The notes under the pieces are model-generated. The model had not been told where the DNA came from, did no database searches, and worked only from the letters and a program-made list of their open reading frames with translations. Source: Pontimicrobium aquaticum (GTDB taxonomy: Bacteria; Bacteroidota; Bacteroidia; Flavobacteriales; Flavobacteriaceae). From it: 64,000 bases of DNA. Shown here one piece after another: positions 17,941 through 26,912 of the stretch. How positions within the stretch are numbered: position 1 is the stretch's first letter; each line of letters begins with the position of its first letter. The translations under genes were made by a program, and so were the position numbers. The stretch lies in assembly GCF_005047595.1 (NCBI RefSeq), contig NZ_SUPL01000002.1, forward strand, positions 494,658 to 558,657, read 5' to 3'.

Positions 17941-18861
17941 TTATTGTTTGTTCTTATTGTAATTAAGAATTTCTTTAGGGAGTTGTTTGCCTTTATTTTT
18001 TGCCAAATAACGACGTAAAACGCCACCTTTTATATGGTTGATGTCAAACTCTATTGAGAAAGCATTAGGATCTACTTTATCAATAACACGATGCATTTTT
18101 CTAATATCTATTCTGTTTATAACGGTATGGATGATGTCAAACTCTAACATTTCACCACTGCTACCATACCCTTTTTCGCCTTTATAAATGGTCATTCCAG
18201 CACCTAGTTCGTTAATAATTGCCGATTTAATTTCTTTATGATGTTTAGATACAATCATAACACCAATAAAATCTTCAAACCCTTCAATAAGCAAATCAAT
18301 AACTTTTGCAGTAACAATATAGGTGAGAATAGAGTACATAGCAATTTCAACCGAAAGCACAAAAGCAGTAATACTAAAAAGTATAATGTTAAAGTATAAT
18401 ATTATTTGACCAATACTAAACCCAAAACGATCATTTAAAAATACACCAAGAATTTCAGAGCCATCTAACACAGCACCATTTTTAACGGTTAAACCAATAC
18501 CAGAACCAACAAACAAGCCTCCAAATATCGAGATAAGCAATTTATCTTCTGTAATGGTATTAAATTCAACAAAATGAATAACTAATGCTAAGCCAATGAT
18601 ACTGAAAACAGACTTTATTAATATTCGTTTAGACAAGGTATAATATGCAAGAATTAAAAAAGGAATGTTAATTAATACAAGTAGTGTAGAAATATTTAAA
18701 TTCTCAAATTGAGAATTAACTAAAATAGCAGTTCCAGTAACGCCTCCATCCAAAAAATCGTTAGGTAATAAAAATGCTTTTAAACCCACACTTGCTAGTA
18801 AAATACCAAGTGCAATTTGAAAATACTCTGAAATATTTGTGTAAGTTGCTTTTCTATTCAT
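17941..18861 (-). CDS. YitT family membrane protein (DUF161/DUF2179)
   Basis: 306 residues. Five or six membrane helices occupy about 12-190, with FLPNDFLDGGVTGTAILV and NGAVLDGSEILGVFLNDRFG as the duplicated YitT motif. A cytoplasmic DUF2179 domain follows (about 200-290, GMTIYKGEKGYGSSGEMLEFDIIHTV, RIDIRKMHRVIDKVDPNAF), a fold that resembles small ligand-sensing domains. The transported substrate is unknown. Confidence 0.88.
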   Translation of the reverse strand: MNRKATYTNISEYFQIALGILLASVGLKAFLLPNDFLDGGVTGTAILVNSQFENLNISTLLVLINIPFLILAYYTLSKRILIKSVFSIIGLALVIHFVEFNTITEDKLLISIFGGLFVGSGIGLTVKNGAVLDGSEILGVFLNDRFGFSIGQIILYFNIILFSITAFVLSVEIAMYSILTYIVTAKVIDLLIEGFEDFIGVMIVSKHHKEIKSAIINELGAGMTIYKGEKGYGSSGEMLEFDIIHTVINRIDIRKMHRVIDKVDPNAFSIEFDINHIKGGVLRRYLAKNKGKQLPKEILNYNKNKQ

Positions 18862-19087
18862 TTTTACATTATATAATTAGTTTAATGAGCCTGTAAGAAA
18901 AATTGGACTACTTTCAAAGATACTGAAATTTGAATTTTAAAAATTACAAAAAGCCCCATTTCTTTTAATGTTTGAACAAGAGGTTTTTATAAATTAATTT
19001 GATTTTTTTTAATTATTAAGTTGGATTAAGAATGTTTTTTTTAGATATTTATGCATAGAGAGGGATTTCTATTATTGAGAATCAGGT

Positions 19088-19480
19088 ATGAGAATATTAG
19101 AGTTTCCGTATGGTAAAATAATAATTTTACAAAAGAGTATAGCCGAAGTCATTATTAATGAAGGTGTTGTAATGGATGAGGTTATGATAGACCACTATCA
19201 TGATGTTTTAAGATTTAATTTAGAAGCACCTTTTTCTTTACTTGTAAATAAAAAACATTCTTATTCTTACGATTTTAATGCGCAAAAAAACTTAGCGACT
19301 ATTAACGAAATAGCTGCTATGGCTGTTGTTGCTTACAATAAAGTAACAAGTATGACAACACAGATGCTAGATAAATTACCAAGAAAAGAAAAATGGAATT
19401 TAAAAATATTTTCAGATAGAGAAGAGGCCTTAAAATGGTTGATTTATGAGCAAGAAAAGCGAGATAAGTCTATTGGTTAA
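19088..19480 (+). CDS. STAS/SpoIIAA-like small protein, function unknown
   Basis: 130 residues. The pattern of short strands and helices (ILEFPYGKIIILQ, LRFNLEAPFSLLVNKKHSYSYDF, ATINEIAAMAVVAYNKVT, FSDREEALKWLIYEQ) resembles the SpoIIAA-like fold of small flavobacterial proteins. There is no signal peptide. It converges with the hemerythrin gene and overlaps it by 11 bases. The fold assignment is tentative. Confidence 0.5.
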   Translation: MRILEFPYGKIIILQKSIAEVIINEGVVMDEVMIDHYHDVLRFNLEAPFSLLVNKKHSYSYDFNAQKNLATINEIAAMAVVAYNKVTSMTTQMLDKLPRKEKWNLKIFSDREEALKWLIYEQEKRDKSIG

Positions 19481-19949
19481 GATGTTTTAGGTTTTTTAAC
19501 CAAAATTGGTCTTGCCATTCTTCAGTTATAACTTTTTCATGTTCTTGTTCAATAATTTCTAACTGTTGTTTTGTAGCATTGCCTTGAATTTCTTTAAACA
19601 AGATTCTTTCTTCAAATCTAATATGAGCTACTAGTTCTTCTTCGATTAACCATAAGTTTCGTTCTATCTTATCTATAGCTGTAAATAAACGTTGCAATCT
19701 ATTATGTTCTTTAATAGCTCTTTTAATAAGGTTATGGTTATTCCTTAAAATTGGGAACATATATTGTTCTTCAAAATTAAAATGAGGTACTAAATGATGT
19801 GTCCAAAACCAATCAGTATAGGCTTTTATTCTTTTTACCTCAATATTTAACTTAAAACCTTGTCGTATTTTCCAAGACAAGAGTAAGCCAAAATGATGCT
19901 CTCGGCTTACTGGTTGCAATGCTTTGTGTCTCTTAATTGGTTTATACAT
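19470..19949 (-). CDS. Hemerythrin-like cation-binding protein
   Basis: 159 residues from the ATG at 19949, which overlaps the ric stop by 8 bases. A four-helix bundle with the di-iron ligand pattern is visible: REHHFGLLLSW, WTHHLVPHFNFEEQYMFP (HxxxE type), KEHNRLQRLF and HIRFEERILF. Such proteins bind O2 or NO or store iron. Coupling to ric and the Rrf2 regulator points to nitrosative-stress defence. A start at 19973 is possible but less well placed. Confidence 0.82.
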   Translation of the reverse strand: MYKPIKRHKALQPVSREHHFGLLLSWKIRQGFKLNIEVKRIKAYTDWFWTHHLVPHFNFEEQYMFPILRNNHNLIKRAIKEHNRLQRLFTAIDKIERNLWLIEEELVAHIRFEERILFKEIQGNATKQQLEIIEQEHEKVITEEWQDQFWLKNLKHLNQ

Positions 19950-20670
19950 AACTAAACTCTCTTTCTTTAGCAATTGCCTTTGGAAATAGAATATTATTTT
20001 CTAAGTGTATGTGTAAATGCAAATCTTTTTCAAACTCCTCTAAAAGGGCAAATGTTACTTTATATGTGTTGCAAGCGTCAATTGGGGGTGTGTAATCGTT
20101 GCTTAATTTGGCTATTTCTCTAAAACGTTCGCCTTCAGTGGAATGCTCATCCATCATCATGTTAATTGGATTTTCTACTGTGCCAAAATGAGGCATATTT
20201 AACTCTGCACTGTTGCTATTTGATTTCACCATCTTTCTTACAAAAGGAAATAGAATTAATTCTTCTTTTTTCATGTGCTTTGCTAATTCGCCAACCGACG
20301 TTGTAAATGCTTCATTAATTTTTAATAACTCTGGATGACGATTGCCATGAACTCTACATATTTTGTCTAAGTAAGGTTTTATTTCTATCGTTTTTTCTTC
20401 AACGTAACGATGGTGTTTCTTTTCAATATAATCTACTAATAAATCTAAAGGCCAAGAAGCAAAATCAATAGATTCATTGCTTGTAGTTTGAACGGCTTTG
20501 TTTAAGTCATTAATAACATGTTGCGACTCAATGTTTTTCTTTTTACAAGCATCGTCAATGGTTCTATTACCATGGCAACAAAAGTCTATTTCATGCTTTT
20601 TAAATACTGATGCTGCGCGATAATCTTGTGCTACTAATTCGCCAATTATTTGATGTCTTTGAATATTCAT
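19942..20670 (-). CDS. ric: Iron-sulfur cluster repair di-iron protein (YtfE/ScdA/Ric)
   Basis: 242 residues. The N-terminal ScdA_N domain (about 5-60) carries IGELVAQDYRAASVFKKHEID and the conserved FCCHG. The C-terminal hemerythrin-like domain has HHRYVEEK, HGNRHPEL, HMKKEELILFPF, DEHSTEGERF and HLHIHLENNILFP as di-iron ligands. It repairs Fe-S clusters after NO or oxidative damage. An operator-like inverted sequence lies at 20690-20705, only 20 bases before the ATG. Confidence 0.93.
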   Translation of the reverse strand: MNIQRHQIIGELVAQDYRAASVFKKHEIDFCCHGNRTIDDACKKKNIESQHVINDLNKAVQTTSNESIDFASWPLDLLVDYIEKKHHRYVEEKTIEIKPYLDKICRVHGNRHPELLKINEAFTTSVGELAKHMKKEELILFPFVRKMVKSNSNSAELNMPHFGTVENPINMMMDEHSTEGERFREIAKLSNDYTPPIDACNTYKVTFALLEEFEKDLHLHIHLENNILFPKAIAKEREFSYV

Positions 20671-20689
20671 AATGCTTAAATTTTTTATT

Positions 20690-20705
20690 GGACAAAATTA
20701 TCCGA
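20690..20705. promoter_or_regulatory. Rrf2-type operator overlapping the ric promoter
   Basis: GGACAAAATTATCCGA on the plus strand nearly repeats the site at 21205-21220. On the minus strand it reads TCGGATAATTTTGTCC and includes TAATTTTG, a match to the -7 box TAnnTTTG, so a bound regulator would cover the ric promoter. Confidence 0.6.
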
Positions 20706-20720
20706 TTTTATATTAAATTT

Positions 20721-21155
20721 TTATCTCTTTAAAAAGCTCATGCCTTGCGGTAACCCATTGGTTAATTCTTTTATGCTTGTTGTTTCTAGCATCATTTTTA
20801 ACTCATCTCTAATAGCTTTAAACTGGTCATGCATAGGGCAAGGTTTATGTGCGTTACAGGTATTTAATCCCAAACCACAACCACTATATATTTTATCTCC
20901 ATCAATAGCTTTTACAACATGAAGTAATGTAATTTTGTTAAGATTATTTTCAATTATTTCATAGCCTCCAGTTGAGCCTTTAGTTGATGTGACAACATTA
21001 TTTTTAGCAAGCGACTGAAGTATTTTTGCTGTAAATGCTACTGGGGAATCTATGGCCTTTGCAATATCTTTTAATGATACTCTATTGCCATTATGCGACT
21101 GATGGCTAATATGTATTGTTGCTCTGATTCCGTATTCACAAGCTTTTGAAAACAT
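20721..21155 (-). CDS. Rrf2-family transcriptional regulator, Fe-S type (NsrR-like)
   Basis: 144 residues. The winged-helix start MFSKACEYGIRATIHIS and the recognition helix LKDIAKAIDSPVAFTAKILQSL, then NNVVTSTKGSTGGYEI, are family hallmarks. Three cysteines in CGLGLNTCNAHKPC match the Fe-S ligand spacing of NsrR/IscR-type members, making it a probable NO or redox sensor. Its position beside ric and hemerythrin supports an NsrR-like role. A TATCTTTG box at 21177-21184 and an operator-like site at 21205-21220 suggest autoregulation. Confidence 0.88.
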   Translation of the reverse strand: MFSKACEYGIRATIHISHQSHNGNRVSLKDIAKAIDSPVAFTAKILQSLAKNNVVTSTKGSTGGYEIIENNLNKITLLHVVKAIDGDKIYSGCGLGLNTCNAHKPCPMHDQFKAIRDELKMMLETTSIKELTNGLPQGMSFLKR

Positions 21156-21176
21156 GAATTAAATCTTAATTTTATA

Positions 21177-21220
21177 CAAAGATATAAAGTTTTAAATTAA
21201 TAATGGATAAAAATATCCGA
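21177..21220 (-). promoter_or_regulatory. Promoter region and operator of the Rrf2 regulator gene
   Basis: On the minus strand TATCTTTG (21184-21177) fits the -7 consensus and lies 21 bases before the ATG. GGATAAAAATATCCGA (plus, 21205-21220), containing the near-palindrome GGATA-TATCC, occupies the place of the -33 element. The same sequence family occurs before ric, so one regulator probably binds both. Confidence 0.6.
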
Positions 21221-21338
21221 ATTAATTTCTTAAAAGAAAAAACTCTAAAACAATTGGTTTAATAGTATAGAGCTATTAAAAATTCACGATAGGCTTATCG
21301 TATTTTCTTTCTGAAAAAATTAGACAGATTCACCTAAA

Positions 21339-22955
21339 CTAGTTCCTAGCTGCTTTAAACTCACTGCCATCATACCATTTAGGAAAATAATCTTCATTTG
21401 CGAGTTTTAATCCTACATTAAAAAATAACTGTAAATCTAATTGCACACCACTTAAATTAGTTGTTTCAGCGTTGTATTCATCTGAAGGTTGATGGTACTT
21501 AATAGCACGATAGTCGTCATTGTACTTTTTTATGTCTTCAATACTTTTATCAAAGCCTTCATAGGCACCACTTGCATATAAGGCAGGAATACCAATTTTG
21601 GCAAAATTAAAATGGTCTGATCTAAAGAAATATCCTTTTTCGGCTTCAGGATCTGGAATAATATATCTGTTTTGTTCAGTTGCAGCTTTTTCAGCATACT
21701 CATCCATTTCAGATTGACCATAACCTGTAATGGTTAAATCCTTCATTTTTCCTGGACTATCAAGTGCATCAATATTAATATTAGCAACAGTTTTCTTAGG
21801 TTCAAAAATAGGATTTTCGGCATAAAACGCAGAGCCTAATAAGCCTTGTTCTTCGGCAGTTACGGCAATAAAAGCAATAGAGCGTTTTGTAGGGTTATCT
21901 TTTTTAAAAGTTTCGGCAATGGCTAATAAACCTGCAGTTCCAGAAGCATTATCAACAGCACCATTATAAATAGAGTCGCCTTCAATAGCTTTGCCAATAC
22001 CAAAATGATCCCAATGTGCAGAGTATATAATAACTTCGTCTTTTCTATCGGTTCCAGGAATCAAGGCAACGACGTTTTTAGACATATCTTTTTTAATGTT
22101 ATTTTCAATACTTACCGACACATTTAAGCCCAGAGGTACAGGTTTAAAATCTTTATTTCTAGCCAAAGTTTTATAATCTTGTCCTTTTATAGTAGATGCA
22201 TCAAACATTTTTTGAGCACTTTCACCACTAATCCAAGATTCTACATTTAACAGAGGTAAATCACTTTCAATAGTTAAGCGAGCACCACTCCAACCAGACT
22301 CTACAACATTCCAGCCATATGAAGCGGGTTCTGTATCGTGAATAATAATAAGTCCATCAGCGCCTTGTCTTGCAGCCTCTTCATATTTATACGTCCAACG
22401 ACCATAATACGTCATTTCGTTACCTTTAAATAAGGTAGAATCGGCAGATTTAAACCCAGGATCATTTATTAACACGACTGCAGTTTTTCCTTTCCAGTCA
22501 ACACCTTCGTAGTCATTCCAACCATATTCTGGTGCTACTACACCATAACCTGCAAAAACCAACTCAGAATTTTCAAGGCTCACTTTTTCCACTGGTTTAT
22601 TCGTGGTAGCCACAAAATCTTTTAAAGCATTTAAATTGATATTTGTATTTTTTCCTGAAATCACCATAGTTTTAGAAGGCGTTCCTGTAATTTCTACTAA
22701 TGGGACATCTTGAAAAAAGCTCTCGCCATTTCCTGGTAAAAGCCCTAGTTTTTCAAATTCCTCTTTTAAATAGTTAACTGTTTTAACTTCACCTTGGGTA
22801 AAAGGTTTTCTTCCTAGAAAATCATCAGAAGCGAGTTGTTCAATATGATTCCCAAGAGTAGTTGTGTCAACTTCAACTAAGCTTGAAGTGTCTTTTTTAT
22901 CATTTTTACAACTAATAAATAGTACAATTATTAAAAATTTTAGGTAATTCTTCAT
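21339..22955 (-). CDS. M28-family zinc peptidase, lipoprotein, with PA domain
   Basis: 538 residues from the ATG at 22955, where MKNYLKFLIIVLFISC gives a lipobox Cys16. The longer frame to 23000 would bury it. A PA-type insert (about 120-230, GYGVVAPEYGWNDYEGVDWKG) precedes the peptidase core. Zinc ligands are all present: SAHWDHFG, GAVDNASG, EEQGLLGS, NINIDALD and RSDHFNFA. Likely a surface or periplasmic aminopeptidase feeding on peptides. Confidence 0.92.
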   Translation of the reverse strand: MKNYLKFLIIVLFISCKNDKKDTSSLVEVDTTTLGNHIEQLASDDFLGRKPFTQGEVKTVNYLKEEFEKLGLLPGNGESFFQDVPLVEITGTPSKTMVISGKNTNINLNALKDFVATTNKPVEKVSLENSELVFAGYGVVAPEYGWNDYEGVDWKGKTAVVLINDPGFKSADSTLFKGNEMTYYGRWTYKYEEAARQGADGLIIIHDTEPASYGWNVVESGWSGARLTIESDLPLLNVESWISGESAQKMFDASTIKGQDYKTLARNKDFKPVPLGLNVSVSIENNIKKDMSKNVVALIPGTDRKDEVIIYSAHWDHFGIGKAIEGDSIYNGAVDNASGTAGLLAIAETFKKDNPTKRSIAFIAVTAEEQGLLGSAFYAENPIFEPKKTVANINIDALDSPGKMKDLTITGYGQSEMDEYAEKAATEQNRYIIPDPEAEKGYFFRSDHFNFAKIGIPALYASGAYEGFDKSIEDIKKYNDDYRAIKYHQPSDEYNAETTNLSGVQLDLQLFFNVGLKLANEDYFPKWYDGSEFKAARN

Positions 22956-23125
22956 AAAAGGTATTTTAATTAAATTATTGCCACAGCTTTTGTTAAACAT
23001 TGCTTCTAGACGAAGTTCGACTAATTTTTACACAAAATCAAGGTGTTGGCATAAATTAGATTAACTTTGCACTTTAATAAAAAAATGACGCTATAAATAA
23101 GAATGTCATTTGCACAACAACTTAT

Positions 23126-24430
23126 ATGTCATTTAACTCCCTAGGCTTATCGGATGCCTTATTAAAAGCCGTTAGTAAACAAGACTATACAACACCATCA
23201 CCAATCCAACAAAAAGCAATTCCTTTAATTTTAGAAGGTAAAGATGTGTTGGCATCTGCACAAACAGGAACTGGTAAAACAGCAGGCTTTACCTTGCCTA
23301 TGCTTCAAAAGTTGTCTCAAGGACAGCAAATGCGTAAACGTCCAATTCGTGCATTGGTATTAACACCAACACGAGAATTGGCCGCACAAGTACATAACAA
23401 TGTAAAAGCGTATAGTGAGTTTTTAGATATTCGTTCGGCTGTTATTTTTGGAGGTGTGAACCAACGACCACAAGTAGCCACCATTAGGAATGGTGTTGAT
23501 ATCCTCATTGCCACTCCAGGACGCCTTATAGATTTGCAAAGTCAAGGGTTATTATCGCTTGCTAAAATTGAAATTTTGGTTTTAGATGAAGCAGATAGAA
23601 TGCTAGACATGGGATTTCTAAGAGATATTAAAAAAATTATTGGTTTGATGCCAACAAGAAGACAGAACCTTTTGTTTTCTGCCACATTCTCTAAAGAGAT
23701 AAAAAACTTGGCAAACAACTTTTTGCACCATCCAGTATTGGTAGAAGCTACACCTGAAAATTCTACTGTTGATACAATAGAACAAAAAGTGTATCGTGTT
23801 GCAAAAGGTTTAAAAACAGGATTGATTATTAAGCTAATTTCTAAAGGAGATTGGAAGCAAGTATTAGTATTTACAAGAACCAAACATGGAGCTAACAAGC
23901 TTTGTAAAAAAATGATTAGTGCTGGTATTTCAGCAGCAGCAATTCATGGAAATAAAACCCAAGGAGCACGAACTAGAGCATTGGCTGGATTTAAAAGCAA
24001 TAAGGTACGTGTTTTAGTAGCTACTGATATTGCTGCACGTGGTTTGGATATACCGTTGTTACCACATGTGGTGAATTTTGAACTGCCTAATATTTCGGAA
24101 GACTATGTACACAGAATTGGAAGAACAGGTAGAGCAGGAGCTAGTGGTGAAGCTGTGTCCTTAGTTAGTGGAGAGGAGCGTGGTTATTTGCGCGATATTG
24201 AAAAGTTAGTTGGCTTAAAAATTCCTGTGGAGATTGTTGAAGGGTTTGAACCAGACCCTAATGCACCAAGTACTCCACCAAAAAAGAAACAGCAAAGTTC
24301 TCGTAATTCAAGGAACTCAAATACTAGACGCTCAAGTAGTACAAAGAACAATACTAATAAGGGTAACCAAAACCAATCTAGACGATCTAGTCGAAATAAG
24401 AATAGACGTTCTAAAGATAGCAAACGCTAA
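23126..24430 (+). CDS. DEAD-box RNA helicase, RhlE-like
   Basis: 434 residues. The Q motif ([10 protein letters not shown]), Walker [28 protein letters not shown] in [16 protein letters not shown], and the domain 2 motifs [15 protein letters not shown] and [12 protein letters not shown] are complete. The C-terminal 55 residues are a disordered Ser, Asn, Arg, Lys-rich tail, common in cold-adapted flavobacterial RhlE-type helicases that remodel rRNA or mRNA. A TAACTTTG box at 23062-23069 could be a -7 element. Confidence 0.95.
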   Translation: MSFNSLGLSDALLKAVSKQDYTTPSPIQQKAIPLILEGKDVLASAQTGTGKTAGFTLPMLQKLSQGQQMRKRPIRALVLTPTRELAAQVHNNVKAYSEFLDIRSAVIFGGVNQRPQVATIRNGVDILIATPGRLIDLQSQGLLSLAKIEILVLDEADRMLDMGFLRDIKKIIGLMPTRRQNLLFSATFSKEIKNLANNFLHHPVLVEATPENSTVDTIEQKVYRVAKGLKTGLIIKLISKGDWKQVLVFTRTKHGANKLCKKMISAGISAAAIHGNKTQGARTRALAGFKSNKVRVLVATDIAARGLDIPLLPHVVNFELPNISEDYVHRIGRTGRAGASGEAVSLVSGEERGYLRDIEKLVGLKIPVEIVEGFEPDPNAPSTPPKKKQQSSRNSRNSNTRRSSSTKNNTNKGNQNQSRRSSRNKNRRSKDSKR

Positions 24431-24432
24431 TT

Positions 24433-24642
24433 ATGACAGAAGAATTAAGAACTAAAATAATAAACGTTTGTGATAAGAAAATAGCACAAAAAGGAGATAA
24501 TGTAGGCGTGTCTTTCTATGCATTTTTCACAAATAAAAATGATAATCCTGAGCTATTGATGGAAGCAGCTACTTGGTGGATACAGACACATGAGTTAGAC
24601 CATTTTGAAAAAGCAGTTAAAATAAAAGCGCTTGTACAATAA
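24433..24642 (+). CDS. Small conserved protein (DUF6500-like)
   Basis: 69 residues, starting 2 bases after the helicase stop. [40 protein letters not shown] and [15 protein letters not shown] are recognisable as a small conserved bacterial family that I recall as DUF6500. No function known. The next gene starts on its last base, so the helicase, this gene and the VF530 gene are one unit. Confidence 0.6.
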   Translation: MTEELRTKIINVCDKKIAQKGDNVGVSFYAFFTNKNDNPELLMEAATWWIQTHELDHFEKAVKIKALVQ

Positions 24643-24875
24643 TGGAATCTCAACCTAATAACCCTTTGCATGGTGTAAAACTAGAACAAATTATCAATGA
24701 TTTGGTAACACATTATGGTTGGGAATATTTAGGTTACAATATTAATATACGCTGCTTTACAAACGACCCTTCTGTAAAATCGAGCTTAAAGTTTTTACGT
24801 CGTACACCTTGGGCTCGAACTAAGGTTGAGACAATGTATTTAAACATGCTAGAAAAGAAAAACTCTCGTATTTAA
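24642..24875 (+). CDS. VF530 family (DUF2132) DNA-binding-like protein
   Basis: 77 residues. [20 protein letters not shown] and the segment [20 protein letters not shown] followed by [18 protein letters not shown] match the VF530 family, a compact helical fold annotated as DNA binding. The frame overlaps the previous gene by one base. Confidence 0.85.
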   Translation: MESQPNNPLHGVKLEQIINDLVTHYGWEYLGYNINIRCFTNDPSVKSSLKFLRRTPWARTKVETMYLNMLEKKNSRI

Positions 24876-24886
24876 ATATCTCATTT

Positions 24887-25462
24887 TTACTTTAAAAACG
24901 TAAGTCTAGGATAATACTTAACCTCTTTTTCATTGTTAATTCTAAATGTATTGAATAACACAGATAGCACATTAATTATATACATAATTACTGTAGTTGC
25001 AAAGATAGTACTTAGGCTAAAACTATCTAAAATTCCAACTTTAGATAGGAGAAATATTGAAAACGGAATAGAAAACATAAGCATTGTCCATGTAATTTCG
25101 AAGTTAATGAGGTCTCTACCTAATGTATTAATACCCTTAATTTTATCTTTTTTTGAAGTCCATAATATAAAAGGAACTATTATACCAAGCAAAGGAAAAA
25201 ACAAGAATGTAAGTGTAGAAAGATTGAGATAAACTAAATAGCTGTTGTCCTCTTTTATTGCCCAATCAATTAGCTCATCAGGGCTTGCGTTTAAACTATT
25301 AGCTAATCGTTTTAGTGAGTCGCCTGTTGGATTAGTTTCACCATTTTCAATACGTTGAATAGTTCTTAAGCTTAAACCAGATTCATCAGCAAGTACTTCT
25401 TGCGACATGCCTTTTTGGTTTCTTAAAGCCTTTAATTTTATTGCTAAGTGGTTATTAGTCAT
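24887..25462 (-). CDS. XRE-type HTH regulator with C-terminal membrane domain
   Basis: 191 residues. The N-terminal Cro/CI helix-turn-helix covers about 8-62 (IKLKALRNQKGMSQEVLADE, SGLSLRTIQRIENG). It is followed by about four hydrophobic segments (80-105, 125-145, 150-170), making it a membrane-tethered regulator. The gene is preceded after 12 bases by a membrane protein on the same strand, so the two are likely a pair. Confidence 0.8.
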   Translation of the reverse strand: MTNNHLAIKLKALRNQKGMSQEVLADESGLSLRTIQRIENGETNPTGDSLKRLANSLNASPDELIDWAIKEDNSYLVYLNLSTLTFLFFPLLGIIVPFILWTSKKDKIKGINTLGRDLINFEITWTMLMFSIPFSIFLLSKVGILDSFSLSTIFATTVIMYIINVLSVLFNTFRINNEKEVKYYPRLTFLK

Positions 25463-25474
25463 TTTCTAAAGTAT

Positions 25475-25939
25475 TTATTGTTTTGTTACGGTTTTTTTTT
25501 GTCGCATAATAGCGATTGTTATTGCACCTAGTAAAAATCCAGGGATAAGTTGAATTAATGAACCATAAACCACTTGTTGAAATGTAGCTTGTGCAAAGTT
25601 ATCAAAATAAAGGCTATAATGAGTTCCTATGTCCCATTTGGTATCAATCCACCAAAGTACAGCAACAGGAAATCTTGAAATGGGTGAAAATATACCTAAA
25701 CTCAAAAAGAGTATTAGAAGCGAGTTCTTATCATTATATAATTTAATTCCCCAATAAATGGCAAATCCTAATGTTAGCCAGAGTAATCCAACAATATAAA
25801 TAGCATTTTCAGGCACTCCTATAAGTTCAAGAGAAAATCGAACAGGTGTTAAAACCAGTGCAATTAGTATTGGTGTTTTGGCAAGATGCAGTGCACGTTT
25901 AATTTTTGATTTTTGAATGATGTTTGTTTCTTTTTTCAT
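25475..25939 (-). CDS. Multispanning membrane protein, unknown
   Basis: 154 residues with four hydrophobic segments and basic ends. I recognise no motif. Upstream of the membrane-tethered XRE regulator on the same strand. Possibly its partner, as in other small XRE/membrane pairs, but that is only context. Confidence 0.55.
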   Translation of the reverse strand: MKKETNIIQKSKIKRALHLAKTPILIALVLTPVRFSLELIGVPENAIYIVGLLWLTLGFAIYWGIKLYNDKNSLLILFLSLGIFSPISRFPVAVLWWIDTKWDIGTHYSLYFDNFAQATFQQVVYGSLIQLIPGFLLGAITIAIMRQKKTVTKQ

Positions 25940-26152
25940 GAATGTGACAATGATTTATCGTTTGAAACAAAAGTACATCAAGGCAATGGACATTGATGTC
26001 GTCATGATTATGACATCTTTACGTCATGTGTGCTAATTGTAGTAAAACTGATAAAGAAAAGAGGTTTTATTGTTTGTAGATGAAGACGAAAAATACTCGT
26101 GATTAGTTTTTGAGTTTCGTTTAACAGGTGTGTATAAAATCAATACGTATAA

Positions 26153-26611
26153 CTACGTATATTTTAGTTGCTTAATGCCCTCATACACAACAATGCCAAC
26201 AGCATTTGCAATGTTTAAACTGCGTACATGTTTGCTATATAAAGGTATTTGATAAAGTGATTCAGGATAATTACTTAAAAGCTGTTTTGGTAAACCAACT
26301 GATTCTTTTCCAAATACTAAAAACAGATTGTCTTCAAAAGGGATATCACAATACTCTTGTGTACCTTGACTAGATAAAAATGCCATCTTAGCACCTTTGT
26401 TTTTTGTAAAAAAATCATCAATGCTATCATAATAGATAACATTAAGATGCTTCCAATAATCTAATCCAGCACGTTTTAAACGCGTGTCATCAATCTCGAA
26501 ACCAAAAGGTTTTACTAAGTGTAGGTTAGAGCCTGATGCTAAGGCTAAACGACCGATATTCCCTGTATTATTAGGTATTTCGGGTTCAATAAGTACAATG
26601 TTTAGTGGCAT
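26153..26611 (-). CDS. trmL: tRNA (cytidine(34)-2'-O)-methyltransferase
   Basis: 152 residues. SPOUT-fold motifs are seen: NIVLIEPEIPNNTGNIGRLA at the N-terminus, LVFGKESVGLPKQLL (motif 2) and SLNIANAVGIVVYE (motif 3, the knot). TrmL methylates the wobble base of tRNA-Leu isoacceptors. A 71-residue membrane protein gene precedes it, sharing one base. Confidence 0.92.
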   Translation of the reverse strand: MPLNIVLIEPEIPNNTGNIGRLALASGSNLHLVKPFGFEIDDTRLKRAGLDYWKHLNVIYYDSIDDFFTKNKGAKMAFLSSQGTQEYCDIPFEDNLFLVFGKESVGLPKQLLSNYPESLYQIPLYSKHVRSLNIANAVGIVVYEGIKQLKYT

Positions 26612-26826
26612 TATTTTTTAGTCAATTTTATTAGAAGTAAACGTATTAAAAGTACAAATGGAAAACCATGTAATACTACATCAAACCAGTCCATTGGTTT
26701 CATACCAACTGCACCACCAGCTATCCATTTTATTTTACCAACAATGTGTGGTTCTGGAAAAAACGGTGCTAAGCCTAATGTTAAACAGGCTATTATTACA
26801 AGTTTCCAATCGTTTAAAATTTTCAT
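26611..26826 (-). CDS. Small membrane protein associated with trmL
   Basis: 71 residues with two hydrophobic stretches (about 7-22 and 49-66) and a conserved-looking core, PFFPEPHIVGKIKWIAGGAV. Its stop overlaps the trmL start by one base. I have seen this pairing in flavobacteria, but the function is not known. Confidence 0.6.
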   Translation of the reverse strand: MKILNDWKLVIIACLTLGLAPFFPEPHIVGKIKWIAGGAVGMKPMDWFDVVLHGFPFVLLIRLLLIKLTKK

Positions 26827-26912
26827 TTGTTTAAATTTATTGTTTTTTATCGGTCAGATGTAATTCGCCAATAATGGTATCGGTTGTTGTCAACCTTTTG
26901 TTACGGCTCATT

